A stretch of DNA of 64,000 nucleotides. Origin: Ophiosphaerella korrae (Eukaryota > Ascomycota > Dothideomycetes > Pleosporales > Phaeosphaeriaceae). The translations under genes and the position numbers were made by a program. Positions 44,701 through 57,296 of the stretch are shown in pieces. The notes under the pieces are model-generated. The model saw nothing but the letters and a program-made list of their open reading frames with translations. It was not told where the DNA came from and searched no databases. Numbering within the stretch: position 1 is the stretch's first letter; each line of letters begins with the position of its first letter. The stretch lies in contig JALNQF010000101.1 in the NCBI GenBank assembly GCA_028456385.1, forward strand, positions 62,001-126,000, given 5' to 3'.

Positions 44701-45332
44701 TTTATAGTAAACTAAGAAAATTAATATTACTAGTACTAAATAGAAAGGTATTAGGAATATCTAATATAATAAGAGCTAGAGTAGCCTAAACTATATCTTT
44801 AAGGTCTATCTTAGCCTCTAAAGTATAAGACTATTTAGATAATTTAGTATTATTATAAGCTTTTATTTTATAAAGACGCTTAATATAAGAATAAAGATCT
44901 ACTAGCTTATAAAGAGTTAGCTTATACTTAGCCTTAGCTTCTATAAGCTATAATAATAGTATCTCTTAAGCTTAGTTAATAGCTCGCCCTATATAACTTA
45001 GTAAGAAGAGACTATATAGAAATTAAGTACTTATACTCTATAAGAGAAATACTAGATAGTATATACTTATACTAAATATTAGCTAGAATATACTTACTAT
45101 AGTATTTACTATCCTTTAAAGATATAAGATAAGTAAGTTTTAACTAAGTATAATAAGCATAAAAAAATATTTTAACTTTATTATAAGTAATATAAGTAAT
45201 AAAAAGAAGTTTATTATAGTTAGAATATAAAGATATAGAGAATAATAAAGAATTAGAAATAAATAAAGAAACTAGACTTATAACTTTAGGCCTAAAGTAG
45301 AGAAATAAAAACTTACCTAGAGAAGAGAATAG

Positions 45333-45780
45333 TATTATAGCTATAATAAGAAAAAGCTAATTTAAACTAATTAGCCCCCTTATAGATAATAATAACGCGT
45401 ATAACCTATAAAGTAATAAACTTAACTAAGAAGCTAACTATAATAGAGATATATAATAAATTTATAATTTATAATCTTAGTAAATATAAAGTATAAATTT
45501 ATATACGTAAAAAATTTATAATTTACAATTTTAGTAAATATAAAGTATAAAGCCTACTAAAAAGTATAAGTATATAGTTAGTAGTAATATATATTATTAA
45601 GATAGTATTAGTAATTTAATCCTTTAACTATAGAGTACTAATATAAGATAGTTATAAAATATTTTCTATTATTTATAAGTTTATTATAGATCTCTATATA
45701 AACTTTACTATTACTTTATAATCTACTAGCTTCTTCTAAATAGGTACTTATAGTTAATAATAAGATACTTATTATACTTT
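45333..45780 (+). repeat. 3' LTR of copy E1
   Basis: 448 bp, co-linear with the 5' LTR and the same length, with scattered transitions. It abuts copy E2 through the 24 bp segment around 45777-45800, which is the reverse complement of the LTR start. Confidence 0.85.
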
Positions 45781-45784
45781 CTCT

Positions 45785-48700
45785 TGTTATAGCTATAATA
45801 CTATTCTTCTCTCTAAGTAGGTTCTTATTTCTTTACTTTAGGCCTAAGGTTATTAGTCTAGTTTCTTTATTTATTTCTAATTCTTTATTATTCTTTATAT
45901 CTTTCTATTCTAACTATAATAAACTTCTTTTTATTACTTATATTACTTATAATAGAGTTAAAATATTTTTCTATACCTATTATACTTAGTTAAAACTTAC
46001 TTATCTTATATCTTTAAAAGATAGTAAATACTATAGTAAGTATATTCTAGCTAATATTTAGTATAAGTATATACTATCTAGTATTTCTCTTATAGAGTAT
46101 AAGTACTTAATTTCTATATAGTCTCTTCTTACTAAATTATATAAGGTAAGCTATTAACTAAGCTTAAGAGATACTATTATTATAGCTTATAGAAGCTAAA
46201 GCTAAGTATAAGCTAACTCTTTATAAGCTAGTAGATCTTTATTCTTATATTAAGTATCTTTATAAGATAAAAGCTTATAATAATACTAAATTATCTAAAT
46301 AGTTTTATACTTTAGAGGCTAAGATAGACTTTAAAGATATAGTTTAGGCTACTCTAGCTTTTATTATATTAGATATTCTTAATACTTTTCTATTTAGCGC
46401 TAGTAATATTAATTTTCTTAGTTTACTATAAAGTACTCTAGAAAGTTTTAACTTTAGAACTCTTCTAGTTTCTTAAAGTAATTAAAATTATCTTTTAGTT
46501 CTTATATTTTCTTTTATAGTTACTCTTTCTTATCTATACTTATTTATTTTACTATATAGTAGTTCTTACTATTATAGAACTAGTATACTAAGATTTTTTT
46601 AACTTCTTATTCTTTTTATTTTCTATATATATCTACTTTATATACTAGTAGTTCTATACTTTATAGTACTTATTCTAGTAAAGCTATATAAAATATTAAG
46701 TATATCTTTATTTTATTTAGTAGCTTTAATTTAAATATAACTAGTATAACTTTTTTTTAATTTTATATAGTTGTATTTTAATATAGTCTAACTTTAAACT
46801 TAGTTATTTACTCTTAATATTCTTTTATACTAACTATACTTTTTCTCTTTTTTTAAATTAGAGTCTTTCTTTATACTTTCTATTATAGTATTTTACTATA
46901 TAATTATATAAGAATTTTATATCTTATCTTAGTTAATTATATATATCTTTAAGTCTATTAGTAAGGTTTTTTCTTCTTAAAGACTAAAACGTCTAGTTCT
47001 TTAGTATCTAGTATATATTAGGTTTAAATCTATAGTTTATAAAGAAGAGTAATACTTTTATTACTATATTCTTTACGCTATTATATACTAACTATACTAT
47101 AGGTAATAACTATACCTAATTATTTTAGTTATAGTTAAGGTAGTATCTTAAATACTATTCTACTCTTTAGTTTATTTATTCTAATTATCTATTTATTTAT
47201 AGGTAGTACGTAGTAGATATTATATATTTAATTTCTAATTACACTATTATTATTCTTTATAGTTTTAATATAAATTATATATCTTTATCTATAATAATCT
47301 TATCTAGTAGTCTATATTAACTAATTATAGTTTCTAAGACTTAATATATAGTAACTTCTATCTTACTTTTCTTTTTATATAGTCTAAAGTATAAGTACTT
47401 TATAAGTTTATTTATTATTATTAAGATTCTATTATACTTAACTCCTAATATTAGGTCTTTAGACTTAAGTAGCTTTATAATAAAGTCTATTATAATAACT
47501 TTTTATAGTTATTTTAGTACTTCTACTAGTTATAGTATTCTATATAGTATATATTTATTATATTTATTTCTCTAATATTCTATATAGTTTTATAGTACTT
47601 CTATTACTAATTATCTTACTCTTAAAATATAGTAGTCTTATAGTAGTCTATCTAATATTTTATTAATACCTTAGTAACTATATACTAGTAATTTATAGAA
47701 TTATTATATAAATTCTCTTTAAATTTTCTTTAAAATATATATTCTTTTATAAGTTTATATAAGTCTTTCTTAGATTTCTAATTTCTTTATTTTTTTAAAT
47801 ACTTCTTATATTATTTTCTAAATCTATTTATCTAGCTTACTACTTTTTCTTTTAAGTATTATAGCTATTTTAGGTATATTTAGAACTAAATATCTTTCTT
47901 TATTTTTAACTAGAACTATACTAGTAGTACTTATTTCTTCTTATAAGTCTAGTCTTCTACTAAAAGTATTTATAAATTAGTTATCTTTACTCTTTATATA
48001 TATAATTTCTAAGTTAAATATTAATAGGTATTCTTACTATCTTATATAGTATTATAATAGTTCTTTATTTATTATAAAACTTATAAGATTCTTATAGTCT
48101 ATATAGACTTTTATCTAGTATTTTACTCTTTATAAGTATACTCTCTATTATTTAAATACTTTATAGATTACTAGTATCTCTTTATTATAAATTAGGTAGT
48201 TAAGCTCTATAGGCTTTATTTTCTTAGAAAAGTATTTAACTAAGTATTTTTTTTTAGTCTTTAAGTCTTCTTATATTAGTACTATTCTATAGACTAAGTT
48301 AGATACGTCTATTTTTACTATTACTAGTAGGTCTAGGTTATATATTCTAATAACTAGGTTTTTTATAAACTTTCTCTTAATTTTATTAAATACTTTATTA
48401 TATTCTTTTATCTATTTAAATAGTATATCTTTCTTTATAAGCTTTGTTATTAGTTTTATATTTTTAGAATATCTTACTATTAACTTTCTATAAAAGTTAG
48501 CTAGCTTATAAAATTATTATACTTCTTTTAGGTTTTTTAGTGTTAGCTATTTATTAATTAACTTAATCTTTTCTAAGTTAATCTTAATCTTTCCTAGTTC
48601 TATAATAAACTCTAGGAAATCTATTTTCTTTATATAGAACTCGTATTTTCTTATCTTAAGAAATATTTTAGCTTCTACTAGTTTTTCTAGTACTTTATAT

Positions 48701-51700
48701 ATATATTATATATATTCTTCTTCTATTTCTAAGAATATAAGGATATTATCTAAGTATATAAATATAAATATATCTAAGTACTCTCTTAGTACTATATTAA
48801 TTCTTTCCTAAAATTTAGCTAGTATATTTGTTAATCTAAAGAGTATAACTAGGTACTTATATAGTCTCTACTATATTCTAAATACTATTTTCTATTTATT
48901 ACTTTCTTTAATTCTAATTTAGTAGTAAGTATTCTAGATATCTAATTTTATAAAAATTATTACTTTTTATAATTTATCTTATATTATATCTATCTATAGT
49001 AAAGAGTATTAGTTTTTATTTATAACTATGTTAGTTTTTCTAAAATCTATATAAAGTCTCTTATTACTTATCTCTTTCTTATCTATAAAGATAAGTCTAT
49101 ATACTATTAAAGACTTAGATTCTTGTATTTATCTTTTTTTTATTATATTTTAAATAAATATTTATTTAATTTTTAACTTTTCTTTTATTTTTTAATAAAC
49201 TAAGCTCTATCTTATATTTTTTTCTTCTTTTATTTCTATTACTAAGTCCTATAACTAGTATTCTAGAAAGTAGTCTTTTAGCTCTATAAGCTATTTTTCT
49301 TATTTCTTGTTATTCTTTAGAGAATTCTCTTTTATAGGTACTTATATTAGCTTTTAATATATCTATTCTATAGTAGCTAATTTTTCCTATTCTTTAATTA
49401 ATATATAGGTTAGTTATTTATAACTATAGTATTTCTAATATTATATTTTATTTATTATTAATTATTATTATATCTATAACTATATTCTTAATTATTATCT
49501 CTTTTAGTTCTAATATAGAGAGAACTATTTTAAATCTAATAAGTTTTTAGAATAGTTTTCTTTTAATTATACTTAGTTATTAAGAGTATTTCTTTATTAT
49601 ATACTTTACTCTTTATTTTTTTATAAACTTCTTTAATATAAAGTTTTTTATAGCTTTACTATTAATTATTAGTTATACTTTCTTTTTTTAGTATATACCT
49701 ATTTTTATAATATATAAGCCTTTTATACTTTCTAGCTTATTTTACTTTACTTTTTTATAAATTATCTATCTTTCTAAAGCTATAGCTCTACTTTAAGTTT
49801 ATATTCTTTATATTTTAGATATTTATTATTTATATATTTATACTATAGTCTTCCTTAGACGTATTTCTTTATTAGTTTAGGTCTAGGCCTTACTACTACG
49901 TTTTTATTTTCTAGGATTATTTTTTATCTCTAGATATTTTTTACTAGAATTACTCTTATATAATTATAGCCTCTTCTTCTTATAAGCTATATATTATTTT
50001 TTACTTTAGAGTTTTTATATATAATATAATTTTTATCTAGGTATAATATTTATAATACTTTAAAGTATACTAGATATTTTAGATCTATTATTTTATTATC
50101 TTCTTCTTAGTATTTGTTTTTTTTACGTATATTTATTATTAGGATATAGTATACTACTAGTACTCTAAGTATATAGGCTTTATTAATCTATTATATTTTT
50201 CTTATAAAGTATTACTATTCTCTCTATATAAGTATTCTTTTTACTATAACTATATATTACTTTATCTATTCTTAAAATAGTATAAACTTTATTTCTTTAA
50301 GATTACGTTTTTTCTAGTTTTTATATACTTCTTCTATACTTATAACTATTAAGTATATTTAAATAAATCTCTATTCTTTATTTTATTCTTTTATATCTAT
50401 TATTATATAGCTATTATAGCTATATATTATTAGCTAAGTATATTCTATTCTTTTTATACTAACTTATTTCTTACTTTTTTATAGTTCTTTAGAAGTAGTT
50501 ATAGTAGTCTCTTTATTTAGTACTAGTCTTTTAGCTTAGATTAATAGTACTAAAGGCTTTTCTCTTTTTAAATCTTCTATTAGTAGGCTTATTACTTAGG
50601 CTATTTCTTCTAACTAAGCTTTTATTCTCTTTTCTTTTATTATAGCTACTCTATATCTCTATTTTTATAAGAACTATACTACTCTCTATTTACTAAAAAG
50701 AAATATATAGTAGTTATTATTATAATAAAAGGTTTAATAGAGTATTATATATTATATTTTTTTACTCTTAGCTACTTTTTTTTAAAGTTTAGCTTATACT
50801 TATAGTGCTTTTTTCTTCTTTTTAGTTATTTTTAACTAAGTTTCTTTCTTTAGATTCTTACTTCTATAGTCTTTTATAAAGTATCTTAGTTTTCTATATT
50901 TATAGTATACTATATTTTTCTTTAACTTTAATTAGTAGTCTTTTATATAGTAGCCTTTCTTACTATAATTAAAGTATATAAAGTCTTTATTTTTCTTCTT
51001 TTTTTTCTTCTTATTAGTATTAAAGACTATAAAGTCTCTTTTATTATAGTTCTAAGTATAACCTCTATATTTATTTTTCTTCTATTCTTAAAGATTATTA
51101 TTAATTTATATTACTTATTACTTTAAAGCTTTAAGTATTTATAGTTTTTCTATATAGATTATCTTGTATTAAATTTTTAAGTTTAGTTCTTATTTAAATT
51201 ATAATATTAATACTAACTTATTTTATTTAGTATTCTATAATAGTTATTTAAACTATAATATATACTTAGGAATACTCTAATTCTATATAAGCTTTTCTAG
51301 CTATTCTTTAGCTTATTAGGTAATATCTATATCTCTAAATACTACTTTTATTTATTTAGTAAAGTATTTATAACTTCTAAAAATAGCTTTAGTTTTATCT
51401 TTTTATATTATTAGAGTATATATTATATAATCTATCTAGTAAGGTTTATACTATCTTATTACGTCTTCTTTAAGGTATAGTCTAATATATATTACTTTCT
51501 TTTCTTCTATATTAAAGTATAGTACTTATATATCTATCTAGAGTTATACTAATATAATAAAAGGTCTTAGTTTTTCTCTTATTCTATTAAACTTCTTAAG
51601 AATAAGTATTTTAGGTAGTTTCTTTATTATACTTATCTCTAAGCGTTATATAATTAACTCTATTTAATTTTAGCCTTTAATAATAGCCTTAATCTATACC

Positions 51701-52389
51701 TTGTTTTATTTTATATAATCTTAAAGCTCTTTATTTTATATTTCTAAGGCGTTAATTACTATCTTTATATCTTCTTTATCTAAAATTAGGTTATTAATTT
51801 AGTCTTTAATTATTTCCTATATAGTACTATTAGACTTATAACTACTTCTAGGAGCTTTACTTATTTTAGTTAAACTTTCTACTATTGTATTAGCTAGACT
51901 ATATATTACTTACGCTTTACTTCTTATAATAACTAAATTAGTAAAGTATAATAGGCCTCCTATTATTAACTATAAGTACTTATCTAAGGAGAGTTAGTAG
52001 ATTATAAAGTAATAGTAAAGCTTGTATAGAGATCTATAATAAACTATAAATAATAGAAGATATTTTATAACTATCTTGTATTAGCGTTCTATAGTTAAAA
52101 GATTAAATTACTAATAATATCCTAATAATATATATTACTACTAACTATATACTTATACTTTTTAGCTAGCTTTATACTTTGTATTTACTAAGATTATAAA
52201 TTATAAACTTATTACGTGTACGAATTTATACTTTATATTTACTAAGATTATAAATTATAAATTTATTACGTATCTTTATTATAGTTAGCTTTCTAGTTAA
52301 GTTTATTACTCTATAGGTTGTGTACGTTATTATTATCTATAAAGAGGCTAATTAGTTTAAATTAGCTTTCTCTTATTATAGCTATAATA
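45785..52389 (-). mobile_element. Family A Gypsy chromovirus relic in reverse orientation (copy E2)
   Basis: This is a mirror copy of E1. Reading leftwards from 52389 are the 5' LTR, gag (about 51.9-50.8 kb), protease, RT (YLDN-coding segment at about 48744-48757 on the minus strand), RNase H, integrase, chromodomain (about 46.6 kb) and the 3' untranslated part. At the left it stops after only about 24 bp of its 3' LTR, fused to the 3' LTR end of E1. It is RIP-saturated with many stops. Confidence 0.83.
51943..52389 (-). repeat. 5' LTR of copy E2
   Basis: 447 bp, reverse orientation, ending at the palindrome TATTATAGCTATAATA (52374-52389), next to a family B fragment. Confidence 0.82.
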
Positions 52390-54311
52390 AGTATTACTTA
52401 AAAGTCTTTTAATAGAACTTATAAAAAGTTTTATAAAAAAGTTAATAATAATAAAAAACTTTTTACTATTATTATTACTTATTTATTATATATTAAGAAA
52501 ATATTAAAATTTACTAAAAAGTATACTTATTATAAAGTCTTATACTTAGTATTAGAATTAGAATAAAAAAGTAATAAAGTTTTAGTATAAGTTCTTAACT
52601 ATTTTATTACTTCTATTAATATTACTTTCTTTTTTTCTATCTAGTCTACTATTAGCTTATTAGATAAATTTATTATAACTAAAAGAACTTTATAAGCTTT
52701 ATATAGTTAAGCTTATTATAAAACTTTTTACTACTAATATATTTATTATATCTTAGCTATAGCTTTATATATTCTATATATACTAGTATATAATACTTAT
52801 TTTTTACTTTTTTAAGTATCTACTAATAATTCTATAAGTTAGCTTTAAGTTCTTATATATTTTTACTTACTAAGTAGCTTTTCTATTTTACTAGCTACTT
52901 TTAAAAAAACTATATACTTTAGAAAGTATTATATTTTATTTCTTAATATCTTTATAGGTTTTTAACTTTAAACTTATTATTTTCTTCTTTTTAATATAAG
53001 AATTATTACTATACTAGTATTTTCTACTTAGCTAGTTCTAGTAAGCTTATATAGAACTTAAAGTATACTTTAGTATTTTTAAGTAGTTTTAATATTTTTA
53101 TAACTAGCTTATTATCTTTTTTAACAAAAAATAGTTTAACTTTAATATAGTCTAGCCTTTTACTAAGTTACTTTATCTATAGATTCTTTATATAAAGTAC
53201 TATTTTTTAATTTTTATTAATATATAAAATACTTTATTTCTAAGCTTTTTCTAGTTTCTATTTTATCTTATTATAAAGTTCTTATATATCTTTAACTCTA
53301 ACTAATACTACTTTTATTTTAAGTCCTAGTAGTATTCTCTTAAATAAATTAAGGTATATTCTATAGTTTATAAAATTTAGTATTTTACTTATTACTTCTA
53401 AGTACTTATTATTATATACTAATTATACTATTAGTAATCTATATATTCTTTAACAAACTACGTTACTTTTTCTTTTATTTTACTAAATCTATAGTTTTTC
53501 TTAATTAGCTCTATAGTTTATATAATCTTTTAGTACTTATATACTAAGTTATTATAGTATTATTATATAATTACTTTTTATAATTCTTTTAGAACTTTAT
53601 TTTTAATTTTAACTAAGTTATTAATTTTTTATTCTTTTACTAGTTATATATTTAGTATTAAGTATCTTTATCTATTATCTTATAGTATAGCTTCTTTTAC
53701 TACTTACTTTTTTTTTATAATATTATATTTTTAGCTAAGCGTATCTACTTAGCTTTTTATCTTACTTAATATATACTAAATTTTAAATTTATACTATTTT
53801 AGTAGCTCTAACTATTATATATACTTATTTTTTAACTTTTTCCTTTTTATAAAGTATATTAAGTTCTTATAATCTATCCTTATAATTACTTTTAGTATAT
53901 ACTCTGTAATATTTAAGTATATTTACTATTATAAGTAGCTCTTTATTATATATATTATATCTTACTTTTTATTCTATAAACTTCTCTATATAGTATATAA
54001 TTAGATACTACTTTTCTTTATACTTTTATAGTACTATTACTTTATAATCTAAATTAAATATATTAGTTTTAATAACTAAAGTTTTATTACTATAAAATTA
54101 CTTTAGAACTAGTAGTATAATATAAGCTTACTTAATTTCTTTATAAGCTTATTTTTACTTTACTCTTTATTTCTATATTATATCTTTTTTTTATAAGCTT
54201 TATAAGTAGTAGTACTTTTTTAAAAAAAATTTTATAAAGTATTAGTTAAAGTTAATAAATTCTAGAAATAATTATATATCTTTAACTATTTAAAGTTCTT
54301 TTTATTCTTCT
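52390..54311 (-). pseudogene. Family B Gypsy 3' pol fragment (copy E3)
   Basis: Co-linear with 60.48-62.90 kb (copy E6), with some length differences. It begins exactly where the family B LTR would join but lacks that LTR, and ends at 54311 where a family A-type LTR starts. The part corresponds to integrase and the 3' end. No frame is open. Confidence 0.7.
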
Positions 54312-54560
54312 TATTATAGTAGTAATAAGAGAAAACTCTATAGATCTAATTAGCTTTATAGTAGAAGATAATAACGTATATAACTTATAAGAAAATAAGC
54401 TTAATTAGAAGACTAACTATAATAGAAATATATAATAAATTTATAACTTTATAGTCTTAGTAAATATAAAGCTATAAAGCTAGCTTTATAACTTTATAAA
54501 ATCTAAAATAATAAAGTAATAAAGTACTAAGAAAACGATAAGTATATAGTTATAATAAAG
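54312..54560 (+). repeat. Truncated family A-like LTR, forward orientation
   Basis: Starts TATTATAGTAGTAATAAGAG, a variant of the family A LTR start, and runs into a reverse-oriented LTR at about 54.56-54.59 kb. The right boundary is approximate. Confidence 0.55.
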
Positions 54561-54589
54561 TTACTAGAGTTAACTCCTAATAACTTATT

Positions 54590-54990
54590 AGAGTATTAGT
54601 AGATTAAAAAGTAATAATAAAAGCTTATATAGTAATTAAGTAATAACTATAAATAATAGTTAATTTATATATATAATATTAAGTATTACTATTTTAAGTT
54701 AGAGATTAGATTACTAATACTATTTTAATAATATATATTATTACTAACTATATACTTATAGTATTAGAATAGCTTTATAACTTTATATTTACTAAGATTA
54801 TAAATTTATAAATTTATTATATATTAGCTTTATAACTTTATATTTACTAAAATTATAAATTTATAAATTTATTATATATTATAGTTATAGTTAGCTTCTT
54901 AATTAGGTATATCTACCTAAAGGTTATATACGTTATTATTATCTATTATTAGGCTAATTAGTTCTATCTAGCGTTCTCTTATTATAGCTA
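54590..54990 (-). repeat. Family A-like LTR, reverse orientation (3' LTR of copy E4)
   Basis: Its 5' end lies at the palindrome TATTATAGCTATAATA near 54979-54994 and joins the 3' end of the reverse-oriented copy E4. It carries two copies of a unit with TATTTACTAAGATTATAAAT. Confidence 0.65.
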
Positions 54991-57296
54991 TAATACTATC
55001 TTTTTCTTTAAGTAAGTTTCTATTTCTCTACTCTAAAGCTAAAGTTATTAGTTCTATTTCTTTATTAATCTCTAATTTTTTATTACTCTTTATACCTTTT
55101 TATTTTTAGTATAATAAACTTTTTCTTATAGCTTATATTATTTATAATAGAGTTAAGATATTTCTTTATTATTATTATACTAAGTTAGGTCTTTTATATC
55201 TTATATCTTTAAAAGATAGTAAATATTATAATAAGTATATTCTTACTAATATTTAATATAAATATACTTTATTAGGTATTTTACTTATAGAGTATAAGTA
55301 TTTAATCTCTATATAGTTTCTTTCTACTAAATTATATAGAAAGAGCTATTAATAGAGCTTAAGTATAGTTATTATTATAGCTTACTAAAGCTAAAGCTAA
55401 GTATAAGTTAACTCTTTATAAGCTAGTAAAGCTTTATTCTTATATTAAGTATCTTTATAAAATAAAAGCTTATAATAATACTAAGTTATCTAAATAGTCT
55501 TATATAATAGAAGCTAAGTTAGACTTTAATAATATAATTAGAGTTACTTTAGTTTTTATTATATTAAATACTCTTATTACTTCTCTATCTAGTAGTAGTA
55601 ATATTAGTTTTCTTAGTTTACTACTAAGTAGTCTAAAAGGTTTTAACTTTAAAACTCTTTTAGTTTCTTAAAGTAGTTAAGATTATTTTCTAGTTTCTAT
55701 ATATTTTCTTATAGTTACTTTTTCTTATTTATACTTATTTATTTTACTAAGTAGTAGTTTCTTCTATTATAAAACTAGTATACTAAGATTTTCTTAACTT
55801 CTAAATCTTTTTATTTTCTATATATATTTACTTTATATACTAGTAGTTCTATATTTTATAGTACTATCTTAAGTAGTACTATATAAAAGGTTAAGTAGAT
55901 CTTTATTTTACTTAGTAGTCTTAATTTAAATATAACTAGTATAACTTTCTTTTTAATTTTATATAGTCTTATTTTTATATAATCTAGTTTTAAACTAGGT
56001 TATTTACTTTTAATATTTTTTTAAACTAACTATACTTTTTTACTTTTTTTAAATTAAAGTTTTTCTTTATATTTCTTATTATAATACTTTACTATATAAT
56101 TATATAAGAACTTAGTATCTTATCTTAATTAATTATATATTTCTTTTATTTTACTTATAATGTTTTCTCTTTTTAAAGTTTAAAATTTTATATTTTTTAG
56201 TATCTAATATATATTAGAGTTAAATTTATAGTTTATAAAAAAGAGTAATACTTTTATTACTATATTCTTTATACTATTATATTCTAACTATACTATAGGT
56301 AGTAGTTATACCTAGTTATTTTAATTATAGCTAAGGTAGTATTTTAAGTATTACTCTACTATCTAGTTAATATATTCTAATTATTTATATATCTATAAGT
56401 AGTATACTATTAATATTTATATTATATTTCTAATTATACTATTATTATTCTTTATATTTTTAATATAAACTATATATTTTTATTTATAATAATTTTATCT
56501 AGAATACTATACTAGCTAATTATAGTTTTAAAGACCTAGGATATAGTAACTTCTATTTTACTTTTTTTTTTATATAGTCTAAAGTATAAATACTTTATAA
56601 GCTTATTTACTGTTATTATAATTTTATTATACTTAACTCTTAATATTAAGTCTTTTAACTTAAGTAACTATATAATAAAGTCTATTATAATAACTTTTTA
56701 AAAGTATTTTAGTACTTTAACTAGTTATAATATTCTATAAAGTATATATCTATTATACTTATTTCTATAATACTTTATATAGTCTTATAGTACTTCTTTT
56801 ACTAATTATTTTACTTTTAAGATATAGTAATCTCTTAAAAGTCTATTTAGTATTTTTTTAATTTTTTAGTATTTATATACTAGTAGTTTATAAAATTATT
56901 ATATAAATTCTTTTTAAATCTTACTTAGAATATATATTCTACTATAGACTTTTATAAATCTATTTTAAATTACTAGTTTTTTTATTTCTTTAGAAGTTTT
57001 TCTTATTTCTTTCTAAATCTATTTATCTAGCTTATTACTCTTTCTTTTAAGTATTATAGCTATCTTAAGCTTATTTAGAACTAAGTTTCTTTCTTTATTT
57101 TTAACTAGAACTATACTAGTAGTATTTACTTTTTCTTATAAATTTAGTCTTCTACTTAAAGTATCTACTAACTAGTTATTTTTTCTTTTTATATATATAA
57201 CCTCGAATTTAAATATTAATAAAAGTTTCTACTATCTAGTATAGTATTATAATAAGTTTTTATTTATTATAACTCTTCTAAAATTCTTATAAGCTA
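54991..57296 (-). pseudogene. Family A 3' pol fragment (copy E4)
   Basis: Co-linear with 45.80-48.10 kb of copy E2: 3' untranslated part, chromodomain, integrase and the end of RNase H in reverse orientation. It is broken at 57297 by the LTR of copy E5. Confidence 0.75.

Larger units (their letters stand above)
38744..45780 (+). mobile_element. Full-length Ty3/Gypsy chromovirus relic (family A, copy E1)
   Basis: 7.04 kb with two LTRs of 448 bp each (38744-39191 and 45333-45780) in direct orientation. Between them, in order, are relics of gag with a zinc knuckle, aspartic protease, reverse transcriptase, RNase H, integrase and a chromodomain, followed by about 640 bp of 3' untranslated DNA. 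This order and the chromodomain define the chromovirus branch of Ty3/Gypsy. All domains carry stop codons (mainly TGG or CAG/CAA changed to TAG/TAA) and RIP-type substitutions, so the element cannot move by itself. Confidence 0.88.
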
